Of a stretch of DNA of 64,000 nucleotides, positions 45,502-54,623 are shown one piece after another. The stretch spans positions 1 to 64,000 of the forward strand of contig NZ_QKVL01000020.1 in assembly GCF_003231275.1 (NCBI RefSeq). Reading direction: 5' to 3'. A program made the translations under genes and the position numbers. The notes under the pieces are model-generated. The model was not told where the DNA came from. It did not search any database and saw only the letters and a program-made list of their open reading frames with translations. Position 1 is the stretch's first letter. The number at the start of each line of letters is the position of its first letter. The DNA comes from Pseudomonas huaxiensis (GTDB lineage: Bacteria; Pseudomonadota; Gammaproteobacteria; Pseudomonadales; Pseudomonadaceae).

Positions 45502-47007
45502 GTGAACCGGCCCACGCCCGTCAAAACCGACAACTTCTTCCTGCTGATCTTTCGTGCCCTGCGTCAGCGTCGCGTGCCCCTGGCATTGCGCATTGCCTGT
45601 CACAACATTTTCCTGGTTGCCCTGGCGCTGGTGATCTACGCCTGCGTGATGGGTTTGCAGTTCAAGGAAGCCATGCATGAACAGGCCGATGCCCTCGGGC
45701 AGAGCCTGACCACTCAGACCGCAACTTCCGCGACCGAACTGCTGGTGTCCAACGACATCCTCAGCCTCAACGTACTGCTCGGGAATCTGGTGAAGAACCC
45801 GCTGGTCGCCCATGCGGCGATCTACAGCGTGGACAACCGGATCCTCGCCGAAGCCGGCCAGCGCCCGAAAAACAGCCTGCTGGGTGAAGCCGAAGGTCTG
45901 TACCAGACCAAGATCACTTTCCAGGACGTGACGGCGGGCCAGTTGCGCATCAGTCTGGACATGAGCCAGTTCCAGCAGCCGATGACCATCAGCATGCAGA
46001 GCATGGGCATCCTCGCTGGCATCCTGCTGGCGTTGGCGCTGACCATGAGCTTGCGTCTTGGGCGCTATGTCTCGACGCCGCTGCTGCAACTGCGAGTCTG
46101 GCTGCGCGATCTGGACGAGTACACCCCGGCCACCGAGCGCCAGGACGAGATCGGCGACCTCGCCCGCCAGCTCCACGCCCGCTTCGCGCCGCCGCCGAAG
46201 GCACCAGAGCCCGAGCCGGAACCTGAAATCGAAGACGATTTCGAGGAAGACGCCGAGCCTGCCTTCCAGGTCCGCAACCTGCGCGACCCGAGCTTCGACG
46301 AAGCTCCGGCGGTGAGCCGCCCGGCGCTGCGCGCCACGGAAGACGACGAGGATGACGACGCCTTCGCTGACCTGCGTGACGATTCCGCGCCTGTCGCTGC
46401 TCCGGCGGTGCCCGCAGCGCCGCGCCAGCCACAGGCCAGCGCCGTACTTGCCGTGCAACTTGGGTCGCAGGAGCAACTGCGTCGCCTGCCACGGACTCGC
46501 CTGACCGAGTTGCTGGAGCGTTATCACGACTGCCTCGAACAGGCTGCCTCGCTGTATGAAAGCGAAGTCCAGCTCCTCAACGACGGCAGCACCCTGCTGC
46601 TGTTCCACAGCCGGGACAGCGGTGAGGATTACCTGACCAACGCGATCTGCTGTGGCGAGTTGCTGCGTGCCCTCGGCCATGCGCTCCAGGTCGAAGTGGC
46701 CGACAGCGGCATCACCCTGCAGTTGCAACTGGGTCTGGTGGTGGGTGAAGACCTCGAAGGCCTGAGCCAGATCGACCTGCTGCTGACCGAGAAGGCCCAG
46801 GACGCCCTGGCCCTGTCGCAACACAGCCGCAACCTGCTGCTGGTGGAGCGCAAGATCGGCGACGACACCCTGATCCGCCAACGCGCCCGCATCCGCCCGA
46901 TTGCCAGCCCCGAAGGTGCCTGCTGCGTGGAACGGTTGATGGAGCCGTATCCATCGATGCTGGAACGCCAGTTGGCGCGGATGCATGAGCGGCAGGTGAA
47001 GAACTGA
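45502..47007 (+). CDS. AhpA/YtjB-family membrane protein with extra C-terminal domain
   Basis: A 501-residue protein divergent from serB, as ytjB is in E. coli. Two helices (about 31-51 and 165-186) flank a periplasmic loop, followed by a HAMP-like stretch, an acidic, proline-rich linker (about 230-312) and a C-terminal domain (about 313-480). E. coli YtjB is only about 214 residues and lacks that domain. The domain's order (VLAVQL, LLERYHDCLEQAASLY, LLNDGSTLLLFHS, ICCGELLRAL, LQLQLGLVVGE) resembles a class III nucleotide cyclase fold without metal-binding aspartates. The start is a GTG at 45502. Confidence 0.78.
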   Translation: MNRPTPVKTDNFFLLIFRALRQRRVPLALRIACHNIFLVALALVIYACVMGLQFKEAMHEQADALGQSLTTQTATSATELLVSNDILSLNVLLGNLVKNPLVAHAAIYSVDNRILAEAGQRPKNSLLGEAEGLYQTKITFQDVTAGQLRISLDMSQFQQPMTISMQSMGILAGILLALALTMSLRLGRYVSTPLLQLRVWLRDLDEYTPATERQDEIGDLARQLHARFAPPPKAPEPEPEPEIEDDFEEDAEPAFQVRNLRDPSFDEAPAVSRPALRATEDDEDDDAFADLRDDSAPVAAPAVPAAPRQPQASAVLAVQLGSQEQLRRLPRTRLTELLERYHDCLEQAASLYESEVQLLNDGSTLLLFHSRDSGEDYLTNAICCGELLRALGHALQVEVADSGITLQLQLGLVVGEDLEGLSQIDLLLTEKAQDALALSQHSRNLLLVERKIGDDTLIRQRARIRPIASPEGACCVERLMEPYPSMLERQLARMHERQVKN

Positions 47008-47089
47008 AGTCCAGGCTTGTGGGAGCGCCGTCTGGCCAACTTCCACAAGTTTTAGCCCGATAGAACAGGTTTTTGACGGGATGCCGGGT

Positions 47090-47268
47090 TGGGATTTGGG
47101 CTTTGGTGCGGTGGGCTTATCCGTTCGATATGGCGAGGCTGCCGGCCCCTTCCGCCTTTACGGCGTCCTACTTTTTCCAAGAAAAAAGTAGGACGCCGTA
47201 AAGGCGGAAAGCGCCGGCAGCGGCGCCGTATCGAATGGATAAGCTCGCAGCATCAAAGCCCAATCCCA
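47090..47268. repeat. 179 bp imperfect palindrome with a near-perfect core
   Basis: The whole block is a dyad centred at about 47179. The inner arms (about 47162-47176 and 47183-47197) are perfect and pairing continues through the CCGCCTTTAC/GTAAAGGCGG sequence. The outer arms (47090-47150 and 47207-47268) pair with some mismatches. It holds no open frame and lies between a YtjB-like gene and a lipoprotein gene. It resembles a miniature transposable palindrome rather than a REP. Confidence 0.75.
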
Positions 47269-47271
47269 TAA

Positions 47272-47299
47272 AAAAAGCCCGCATCGCTGCGGGCTTTTT
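47272..47299. terminator. Bidirectional intrinsic terminator
   Basis: AAAAAGCCCGCA, TCGC loop, TGCGGGCTTTTT: a perfect stem with A-run before and T-run after, so it works in both directions. It ends the PqiC-like gene on the minus strand and backs up the YtjB-like gene on the plus strand. Confidence 0.9.
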
Positions 47300-47314
47300 G
47301 AATGTCTGCTGAAC

Positions 47315-48028
47315 TCAGAAGCGGAACACTTCCATGTCCGTGCGGATCGGCGAAGCCATCGGGATTTTCGGCTTTTCCGGTTCCTTGCGAACCTGTACCG
47401 GAGCGGCTTGTTTCTTCGGCGGCGGTTCTTCAACGATTGCCGGCTGGTTGGCCAACGGTTTCAACGCCGTGCTCAACTGCTCGGCCAGACGCTGGAGCAA
47501 CTGGCCCTGGGCCTGTACCTGCGCCGAGGAACTGCCAGCATGCGGCTGTTCAAGGTGAATGATGCGGTTGTCGCGAACCTGACCACGACGGTCCAGCAGA
47601 CGCCATTGCGCATCGAGGATCGCCGGTTGGTTCGCGCCCGAGTCCAGGCGAGTGATCGACAGCAGCACCTGAACATCAGGACTGAAGCCGGTGCTGGCCG
47701 GAGCTAGGATCACGCGCTGGCTGTCCAGGCGCCATGCCAGTTGGCGAACCAGCAATTGATCGATATCAGCGGAAAGACTGCCCGCCCAGCGACCGTCCGT
47801 CGCTGCGGTGAGGCTGCCATCGTTTTGCCGCTGCAGCAGCGTCTCGCGTTGCAGGTAGTCGGCGACCGATACTGGACCCAGTACTACCGCCATACCGGCG
47901 CTTTGCTTCGGTTGTCCTGGCTCGCCACTGTCGAGCTGATACAAGGCGACCGGCTGGTGCATGCTGCACCCGGCCAGGCCCAGCACACCCGTGAGCAAGA
48001 GAACAAATGGAAGGCGCAGAAAAGTCAT
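47315..48028 (-). CDS. PqiC-like ABC-transport auxiliary lipoprotein (orphan)
   Basis: A 237-residue lipoprotein: signal LLLTGVLGLAGC with lipobox LAGC, then a PqiC/YmbA domain (PVALYQLDSG, VVLGPVSVADYLQRETLLQRQ). The family member PqiC sits on the inner leaflet of the outer membrane and works with the MCE proteins PqiA/PqiB in lipid transport. No pqiA or pqiB is present here. The C-terminal tail is lysine/proline-rich. Two adjacent ATGs (48031 and 48028) are possible; upstream ATGs add non-signal sequence. Confidence 0.82.
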   Translation of the reverse strand: MTFLRLPFVLLLTGVLGLAGCSMHQPVALYQLDSGEPGQPKQSAGMAVVLGPVSVADYLQRETLLQRQNDGSLTAATDGRWAGSLSADIDQLLVRQLAWRLDSQRVILAPASTGFSPDVQVLLSITRLDSGANQPAILDAQWRLLDRRGQVRDNRIIHLEQPHAGSSSAQVQAQGQLLQRLAEQLSTALKPLANQPAIVEEPPPKKQAAPVQVRKEPEKPKIPMASPIRTDMEVFRF

Positions 48029-48199
48029 CATCCCATCCAGGCGGCCACCACACGGCACCGCAGTGATACTCATGAATTCATTCGGGCACCCAGCCACGCT
48101 GGCACCACAGGGCGCCTATCATCCGCGAAATCAAGCTCTAACTCCAGTGTTTACGCCCGGAACGTGTGGGAAAAAACCCGTTCCAGGCGTCTGGAATGC

Positions 48200-50458
48200 T
48201 TACTCCGGATTGTCGACCAACAACGCATCGACCCTCTGGAAGCCGCGTGGCAGTTTGTTGCCACGGCGTCCGCGCTCGCCTTTGTAATGCTCCAGGTCTT
48301 CACCCTTGAGCGATAGCGTACGCTTGCCGGCTTGCAATACAAGGGTCGCGCCGTCAGCCAGAACGGCCATATCCGTGACGTATTCCTCACGGCTGGCCAC
48401 CCGGTCACCAGGAATCCCGATGATCTTGTTGCCCTTGCCTTTGGGCAGTTGCGGCAGGTCGCTGATCTTGAACACCAGCAGGCGACCTTCGGTCGTCACC
48501 GCTGCCAGCCAGTTCTGCTCGCGGTCCGCCACCGGACGCGGTGCAAGCACCTTGGCGCCGTTGGGCAGACTGAGCAGCGCCTTGCCGGCCTTGTTCTTGG
48601 CCTGCAGGTCCTCGCCCTTGACCACGAAGCCGTAACCGGCGTCGGAGGCGATCACATACAGCGCATCGTCATCCGGCAGCAGCACGCATTCGAAGGATGC
48701 GCCTGGCGGCGGTGTCAGACGGCCGGTCAGCGGCTCGCCCTGACCTCGCGCAGACGGCAGGGTGTGGGCTGCCACCGAGTAACTGCGACCGGTGGAGTCG
48801 ACAAACACCGCGAACTGGTTGGAGCGCCCTGCGGCCGCTACCTTGAAGCCGTCGCCAGCCTTGTAGGAAAGACCGGTAGCGTCGATGTCGTGGCCCTTGG
48901 CGCAACGTACCCAGCCCTTTTCGGACAGGACCACGGTCACCGGTTCGGTCGGCATCAGCTCGTTTTCCGACAGCGCCTTGGCTTCAGCCCGGGCGATGAT
49001 CGGCGAGCGGCGGTCGTCGCCGTAGGTCTCGGCGTCCTTGATCAGTTCAGTGCGCACCAGCTTGCGCAGCTTGGCGTCGCTGCCGAGCAAGGCTTGCAGC
49101 TTGGCCTGCTCCTTGAGCAGTTCGTCCTGCTCGCCGCGGATCTTCATCTCTTCCAGCCGCGCCAGTTGGCGCAGGCGGGTTTCGAGGATGTATTCGGCCT
49201 GAATCTCGGTCAGTTCGAAGCGGGCAATCAACGCCTGCTTGGGATGGTCTTCGGTACGAATGATGTGGATCACTTCGTCCAGGTTCAGGAACGCAACCAG
49301 CAAGCCGTCCAACAGGTGCAGGCGACGCTCGACCTTGTCCAGGCGGAATTGCAGCCGGCGGCGCACGGTATTGATGCGGAATTCCAGCCACTCCACCAGC
49401 AGTGCGCGCAGGTTCTTCAACTGCGGGCGACCATCCAGGCCGATGATGTTGACGTTGACGCGGTAACTGGACTCCAGCTCGGTGGTGGCGAACAGGTGTT
49501 GCATCAGTTCGTCCAGCTCGACCCGGTTGGAGCGCGGAATGATAACGATCCGGCACGGGTTCTCGTGATCGGACTCATCCCGCAGGTCGGCGACCATCGG
49601 CAGCTTTTTCGCCTGCATCTGCGCGGCGATCTGCTCCAGTACCTTGGCCCCGGAAACCTGATGCGGCAGCGCGGTGACGATGATGTCGCCGTCCTCGATG
49701 CGGTACACCGCACGCATGCGAACCGAGCCGCGACCGGTTTCGTAGATTTTCAGCAGGTCGGCGCGCGGCGTGATGATTTCCGCTTCGGTCGGATAATCCG
49801 GCCCCTGGATATGCTCGCAGAGCTGTTCGACGGTGGCTTTAGGCTCATCGAGCAGGCGCACGCAAGCCGAGGCAACTTCCCGCAGGTTGTGCGGCGGCAC
49901 GTCGGTGGCCATGCCGACGGCGATGCCGGTGGTGCCGTTGAGGAGGATGTTCGGCAAACGTGCCGGCAACACGGCGGGTTCGTCGAGGGTTCCGTCGAAG
50001 TTCGGCACCCAATCCGCGGTGCCCTGACCCAGCTCGCTGAGCAGCACTTCGGAATAACGTGACAGCCGTGCTTCGGTGTAGCGCATGGCCGCGAAGGATT
50101 TCGGATCGTCCGGCGCACCCCAGTTGCCCTGGCCGTCGACCAGGGTGTAGCGATAGCTGAATGGCTGAGCCATCAGCACCATGGCTTCGTAGCAGGCCGA
50201 ATCGCCGTGGGGGTGGAATTTACCGAGCACGTCACCGACGGTACGCGCCGATTTCTTGTGCTTGGAGTCGGCATCCAGGCCCAGTTCGCTCATGGCGTAG
50301 ACGATACGCCGCTGGACCGGCTTCAGGCCGTCGCCGATGTGCGGCAGCGCCCGGTCCATGATCACGTACATGGAGTAGTTGAGGTAGGCCTGTTCGGTGA
50401 AGTCAGCCAGTGACCGGCGCTCTACGCCGTCGAGGCTGAGATCAAGGGAGTCGCTCAT
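48200..50458 (-). CDS. parC: DNA topoisomerase IV subunit A
   Basis: A 752-residue type IIA topoisomerase subunit. The catalytic Tyr127 is in AAMRYTEARLS. The quinolone-resistance region HPHGDSACYEAM carries Ser87 and Glu91, the residues found in quinolone-susceptible strains. The C-terminal beta-pinwheel DNA-wrapping domain starts near residue 500. It decatenates replicated chromosomes with ParE. The start is 10 bp downstream of the retropepsin-like gene. Confidence 0.97.
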   Translation of the reverse strand: MSDSLDLSLDGVERRSLADFTEQAYLNYSMYVIMDRALPHIGDGLKPVQRRIVYAMSELGLDADSKHKKSARTVGDVLGKFHPHGDSACYEAMVLMAQPFSYRYTLVDGQGNWGAPDDPKSFAAMRYTEARLSRYSEVLLSELGQGTADWVPNFDGTLDEPAVLPARLPNILLNGTTGIAVGMATDVPPHNLREVASACVRLLDEPKATVEQLCEHIQGPDYPTEAEIITPRADLLKIYETGRGSVRMRAVYRIEDGDIIVTALPHQVSGAKVLEQIAAQMQAKKLPMVADLRDESDHENPCRIVIIPRSNRVELDELMQHLFATTELESSYRVNVNIIGLDGRPQLKNLRALLVEWLEFRINTVRRRLQFRLDKVERRLHLLDGLLVAFLNLDEVIHIIRTEDHPKQALIARFELTEIQAEYILETRLRQLARLEEMKIRGEQDELLKEQAKLQALLGSDAKLRKLVRTELIKDAETYGDDRRSPIIARAEAKALSENELMPTEPVTVVLSEKGWVRCAKGHDIDATGLSYKAGDGFKVAAAGRSNQFAVFVDSTGRSYSVAAHTLPSARGQGEPLTGRLTPPPGASFECVLLPDDDALYVIASDAGYGFVVKGEDLQAKNKAGKALLSLPNGAKVLAPRPVADREQNWLAAVTTEGRLLVFKISDLPQLPKGKGNKIIGIPGDRVASREEYVTDMAVLADGATLVLQAGKRTLSLKGEDLEHYKGERGRRGNKLPRGFQRVDALLVDNPE

Positions 50459-50468
50459 GCGGGCCTCA

Positions 50469-50987
50469 TCATTTCAAGGTCTGGCGCAGCAGCAAGGTGC
50501 CGCCGCGCTGGGTGAATTCAAGTTGTTTCAGGGCACTCATGCCCAGCAGCACCTGTTCGCCATCGAGCCCCGGAACCACCAGGGCGCGAACGTCGCGCAG
50601 GAGGATATCGCCCAATTGCAGGCTGTCCAGACGGGTCCGGTAGCCCTCGGTCCGGCCATTGGCGGTACTGACGGTCACCGGAGCGCCGCGCTCCAGGCCG
50701 AAACCACGGGCCAGGGGCTCCGGGATCGCCACGTCGGTGGCCCCGGTATCGAGCAGAAAATGAACAGCCTGACCGTTGATCAGGCCGTCAGCGACGAAGT
50801 GGCCCTGGCCATTACCGGCCAGGCGTACCTCGACGTAACCATCACCGTGCTGTGAGGTGATCTCGCTGTTGGGGTTCAGCTGCTTATCTTCCCAGGCGCC
50901 GAAAAAGCGCGTGGCAAGAAACAGCCCGGCGGCCCAGGCCAACACCATGAACACCCGCCCGATGCGCTGCCCCGGTGTCTGGCTCAT
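50469..50987 (-). CDS. Membrane-anchored retropepsin-like aspartic protease
   Basis: A 172-residue protein with an N-terminal membrane helix (VFMVLAWAAGLFLATRFFG) and one retroviral-type aspartic protease domain. The catalytic DTGA is in HFLLDTGATDVAIP and the C-terminal LLGMSALKQLEF is the psi-loop/ILG-like strand. Such proteins (TIGR02281 clan) act as homodimers, probably in the periplasm; the target is unknown. Its ATG overlaps the upstream stop as ATGA, and parC begins 10 bp after its stop. Confidence 0.85.
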   Translation of the reverse strand: MSQTPGQRIGRVFMVLAWAAGLFLATRFFGAWEDKQLNPNSEITSQHGDGYVEVRLAGNGQGHFVADGLINGQAVHFLLDTGATDVAIPEPLARGFGLERGAPVTVSTANGRTEGYRTRLDSLQLGDILLRDVRALVVPGLDGEQVLLGMSALKQLEFTQRGGTLLLRQTLK

Positions 50988-51970
50988 TTCTTCGCGCTCC
51001 AGCCGCCTTTCGGCGCGGCGAACCGCCAGACCACCGGACGATCCTCGCCATCCGCACGCGTGCCGCCGTTGTTGTCCAGGCCGATCCAGGCACCTTCGGC
51101 ATCGATCACCAGGGCCTCGGCCAGGCCATAAGGCTGGGTGTAGCGCCGCGAATCGACCAGCGCCTCGGCGGCGAACGACCAGCAACGCTCTACCACACCG
51201 CTCTGTGCGTCACGACGGCAGATGCGGTAGGCATTGCGCTCAAGGGTAAACAGCTTGCCCTCGAACAATGCCAGATCGGAAAAGTCCCGTGAGACTTCAC
51301 GCGCCTTGGGAAACTGCTCCGGCTGCATCTCGGTGCCGGCTTCGCTGAGCAACACGCAGGAATCGCCGCAGGTCCAGGTGGTCTGCTTGCGATTGATCAG
51401 CAGCAGGCCGCGGCGCTCGCGCTCGGCCGCCAGCCACAGATGGTCACCCGCCGGGCTCACTGCCAGCCCTTCGAACAGAGCGTTGAAGTGCAGCAACATG
51501 CCACTGGCGCGGGCCTGGCGGATCATGCTCGGGTCGATTCGCAGCCAGGTCGGCGGGCCGTCCTGCGGGACTTGCAGCACCGCGGCGTGGGCTTCGCTGA
51601 CGATGTAGTGGTTACCCGCCGCGTCGCAACTCAGGCCCTCGAAATCGAGGTCACCGCCGCGCACCAGCGAGGCGGCCCATTGTCGCGAGCGCAGGCCCAG
51701 CGGAAACCCGGAGTCCGGCACCGGCGGCACGGCCAGTTGCAGGCCGGTGGCCTGCCAGACCTGTGCGCTGGTATCGAGCTTGTAGAGCAGATCGTCGTCG
51801 CGGTCGGAGATGGTCCACAGCGCGCCGCTGCACATCGCCAGCCCCGACAGGTTGCCGCCGCGCATGCCTTCGACCGGATGCTCGGAGAGCATCTTCAGCT
51901 CTGGCCAAGGCTCGGCCAGCGAAGGCAGCGCGACCAGCGACAGCAAGGTCGCCAGCAGCAGACGGATCAA
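50984..51970 (-). CDS. Periplasmic esterase-like/phytase-like beta-propeller protein
   Basis: A 328-residue protein with a Sec signal peptide (LLLATLLSLVALPSLA) followed by a domain of the esterase-like/phytase-like propeller family (EGMRGGNLSGLAMCSG, GGDLDFEGLSCDAAGNHYIVSE, NALFEGLAVSPAGDHLWLAAE). The repeated FEGL-type turns with acidic residues are typical of these propellers. The substrate is unknown. The start is a TTG overlapping the parE stop (TTGA), and the 3' end overlaps the protease gene. Confidence 0.8.
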   Translation of the reverse strand: MIRLLLATLLSLVALPSLAEPWPELKMLSEHPVEGMRGGNLSGLAMCSGALWTISDRDDDLLYKLDTSAQVWQATGLQLAVPPVPDSGFPLGLRSRQWAASLVRGGDLDFEGLSCDAAGNHYIVSEAHAAVLQVPQDGPPTWLRIDPSMIRQARASGMLLHFNALFEGLAVSPAGDHLWLAAERERRGLLLINRKQTTWTCGDSCVLLSEAGTEMQPEQFPKAREVSRDFSDLALFEGKLFTLERNAYRICRRDAQSGVVERCWSFAAEALVDSRRYTQPYGLAEALVIDAEGAWIGLDNNGGTRADGEDRPVVWRFAAPKGGWSAKK

Positions 51971-53871
51971 GCCATGACCTCGGCCAGGTTGCCGTTGCTC
52001 TCCAGCCAGGTCTTGCGGTCGCCCGCGCGCTTCTTCGCCAGCAGCATGTCCATGATTTCGCGGGTGTGCTCGAGGTCGTCCAGGGTCAACTGGACCAGGC
52101 GCCGGGTGTTCGGGTCCATGGTGGTTTCGCGCAGTTGCGGCGGGTTCATTTCGCCCAGACCCTTGAATCGGGTGACCTGCGGCTTGCCGCGCTTCTTCTC
52201 GGCCACCAGGCGGTCGAGGATGCCGTCACGTTCGGCTTCGTCGAGGGCGTAGTAGATTTCCTTGCCCAGGTCGATGCGGTACAGCGGCGGCATCGCCACA
52301 TAGACGTGGCCGGCTTCCACCAACGGGCGGAAATGCTGGACGAACAGGGCGCAGAGCAAGGTGGCAATGTGCAGGCCGTCGGAGTCGGCGTCGGCGAGGA
52401 TGCAGATCTTGCCGTAGCGCAGTTGGCTCAGGTCGGCGGCACCCGGGTCGACACCGATGGCCACCGCGATGTTGTGCACTTCCTGGCTGGCCAGGACTTC
52501 ACCGCCATCCACTTCCCAGGTGTTGAGGATCTTGCCGCGCAGCGGCAGGATCGCCTGAAACTCCTTGTCCCGGGCCTGCTTGGCCGAACCACCGGCGGAG
52601 TCACCCTCGACCAGGAACAGCTCGGCGCGCATCGGGTCCTGGCCTGCGCAGTCAGCCAGCTTGCCCGGCAACGCCGGACCCTGGGTGACGCGCTTGCGCT
52701 CGACCTTCTTGCTCGCCTTGAGGCGACGACCGGCGTTGTTGATTGCCAGTTCGGCCAGTTGCATGCCCAGCTCGGGATGCTCGTTGAGCCACAGGCTGAA
52801 GGCATCCTTGACCACGCCGGAGACGAACGCCGCCGCCTCGCGGGAGGACAGGCGCTCCTTGGTCTGACCGGAGAACTGCGGCTCCTGCATCTTCATCGAG
52901 AGCACGAAACTGATCCGCTCCCAGACGTCTTCCGGCGCCAGCTTGACGCCGCGCGGCAGCAGGTTGCGGAACTCGCAGAACTCGCGCATGGCATCGAGCA
53001 AGCCCTGGCGCAGGCCGTTCACATGGGTGCCGCCCTGGGCGGTGGGGATCAGGTTGACGTAGCTTTCCTGAACACTGTCGCCGCCTTCGGGCAGCCACAG
53101 CAGGGCCCAGTCCACAGCTTCCTTGTTACCGGCCAGACTGCCGCAGAACGGTTCGTCGGGCAGACGCAGGAAGTCGCTGACGGAGTCGACCAGGTAGGAA
53201 CGCAGGCCGTCTTCGTAATGCCACTCGACCTTCTCGCCGGTGCCCTTGTCCTCGAAGCTGACCAGCAGCCCCGGGCAAAGCACGGCCTTGGCCTTGAGCA
53301 CATGTTTCAGGCGGCTGATGGAGAATTTGGGGGAGTCGAAGTATTTCGGGTCTGGCGAGAAATACACGCTGGTGCCGGTGTTGCGCTTGCCGACCGTGCC
53401 GATGACTTCCAGATCGCTGGCCTTGTAGCCATCGGCGAAGGTCATCTGGTACTCGTTGCCGTCACGTTTGACCCGCACGCGAACCTGGTTGGACAGGGCG
53501 TTGACCACCGAGATACCAACGCCGTGCAGGCCGCCGGAGAACTGGTAGTTCTTGTTGGAGAACTTGCCGCCGGCGTGCAGCTTGGTGAGGATCAGCTCGA
53601 CCCCGGACACACCTTCCTCGGGATGGATGTCCACCGGCATGCCGCGGCCGTCATCGCAGACTTCCAGGGAATGGTCGGCATGCAGGATCACCTGCACCGA
53701 ACGGGCATGCCCGGCCAGGGCTTCGTCGACGCTGTTGTCGATGACTTCCTGGGCCAGGTGGTTGGGGCGGCTGGTGTCGGTGTACATGCCCGGACGCTTG
53801 CGTACCGGGTCAAGGCCCGAGAGGACTTCGATGGCGTCTGCGTTATAGGCGCTAGCGCTGGGATTGGCCAT
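51967..53871 (-). CDS. parE: DNA topoisomerase IV subunit B
   Basis: A 634-residue ATPase subunit. The GHKL ATP site shows DNSVDEALAG, DDGRGMPVD and GGLHGVG; the TOPRIM metal site shows EGDSAGGSAKQARD and ILADADSDGLH. The ATG at 53871 has upstream AGAACCC only weakly resembling a ribosome-binding site, but it is the family start (MANPSASAYNAD). It follows yqiA by 36 bp and is overlapped at its end by the phytase-like gene, so both topoisomerase IV subunits lie in one run. Confidence 0.97.
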   Translation of the reverse strand: MANPSASAYNADAIEVLSGLDPVRKRPGMYTDTSRPNHLAQEVIDNSVDEALAGHARSVQVILHADHSLEVCDDGRGMPVDIHPEEGVSGVELILTKLHAGGKFSNKNYQFSGGLHGVGISVVNALSNQVRVRVKRDGNEYQMTFADGYKASDLEVIGTVGKRNTGTSVYFSPDPKYFDSPKFSISRLKHVLKAKAVLCPGLLVSFEDKGTGEKVEWHYEDGLRSYLVDSVSDFLRLPDEPFCGSLAGNKEAVDWALLWLPEGGDSVQESYVNLIPTAQGGTHVNGLRQGLLDAMREFCEFRNLLPRGVKLAPEDVWERISFVLSMKMQEPQFSGQTKERLSSREAAAFVSGVVKDAFSLWLNEHPELGMQLAELAINNAGRRLKASKKVERKRVTQGPALPGKLADCAGQDPMRAELFLVEGDSAGGSAKQARDKEFQAILPLRGKILNTWEVDGGEVLASQEVHNIAVAIGVDPGAADLSQLRYGKICILADADSDGLHIATLLCALFVQHFRPLVEAGHVYVAMPPLYRIDLGKEIYYALDEAERDGILDRLVAEKKRGKPQVTRFKGLGEMNPPQLRETTMDPNTRRLVQLTLDDLEHTREIMDMLLAKKRAGDRKTWLESNGNLAEVMA

Positions 53872-53907
53872 GGGTTCTCGTCGTCATTCGTAGATGAAAA
53901 TAAGCAA

Positions 53908-54516
53908 TCAAAATACAGAAAAATCGAGGCTTTGATACGCCTGCGGATCAATGCCGGCAAAACTCAGCAGTGCTGGCAGGTGCAAGGCGAAGCCCTGGAA
54001 ACTGTGATCGCCGCCGGCTTCGATACGCAGGGCACAGGCCCGGTAGAAGCGTTCGGCGTGGCGGTAATCGAGGGTTTCGTCACCGGTCTGCAACCAGACC
54101 TGGTAACGCGCCGGGTCGACAGGCGGCTCCACTTCCAGCTCGGCCAGGGCCTGCACGTGGTCGTGGGTCAGCTCCCAGGTTTCACCGGTGTAGTGGTTGG
54201 TCTGCGTGCCCAGGTAACCGTCGAACAAACGATGCGGGTTGACCGCCGGGTTGATCAGCAGTGCTTTCAACCCGTGGCGCTCGGCCAGATGGGTGGCATA
54301 GTAGCCGCCGAGGGAACTGCCGACCAGCAAGGGCTGGCCCAGTTCGGCAATGTGAGCTTCGAGTTGCGTAATGGCCTGGCGCGGATGGTGATGCAAGGCG
54401 GGAACACGCAACTGCCCGGCAAGGCCCAGTTGGTCGATGACGGCCTGCAACTGGCTGGCCTTCATGGAACTCGGCGCGCTGTTCAAACCGTGGATGTAAA
54501 GGATCGAGCCCGACAT
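53908..54516 (-). CDS. yqiA: YqiA-family alpha/beta-hydrolase
   Basis: A 202-residue esterase. ILYIHGLNSAPSS is the oxyanion-loop entry, the nucleophile serine is in GSSLGG, and the acid and His are in QTGDETLDY and AGGDHSFQGF. E. coli YqiA hydrolyses acyl-CoA and p-nitrophenyl esters. It lies between cpdA and parE, the same order as in E. coli. Confidence 0.9.
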   Translation of the reverse strand: MSGSILYIHGLNSAPSSMKASQLQAVIDQLGLAGQLRVPALHHHPRQAITQLEAHIAELGQPLLVGSSLGGYYATHLAERHGLKALLINPAVNPHRLFDGYLGTQTNHYTGETWELTHDHVQALAELEVEPPVDPARYQVWLQTGDETLDYRHAERFYRACALRIEAGGDHSFQGFALHLPALLSFAGIDPQAYQSLDFSVF

Positions 54517-54623
54517 TCCGCCCCCCAGTCTCTGGTGAATCGCCCGGATTGACCGGGCAGAAAAAAGGCGCAGTTTAGCCTGTTAACCGGGAAATGATTC
54601 AGCTTTAGAGTTTGCCTGATGCG

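Noticed and set aside
50161..50458. Quinolone-resistance mutation in parC
   Set aside because: Ser87 and Glu91 are the wild-type residues.
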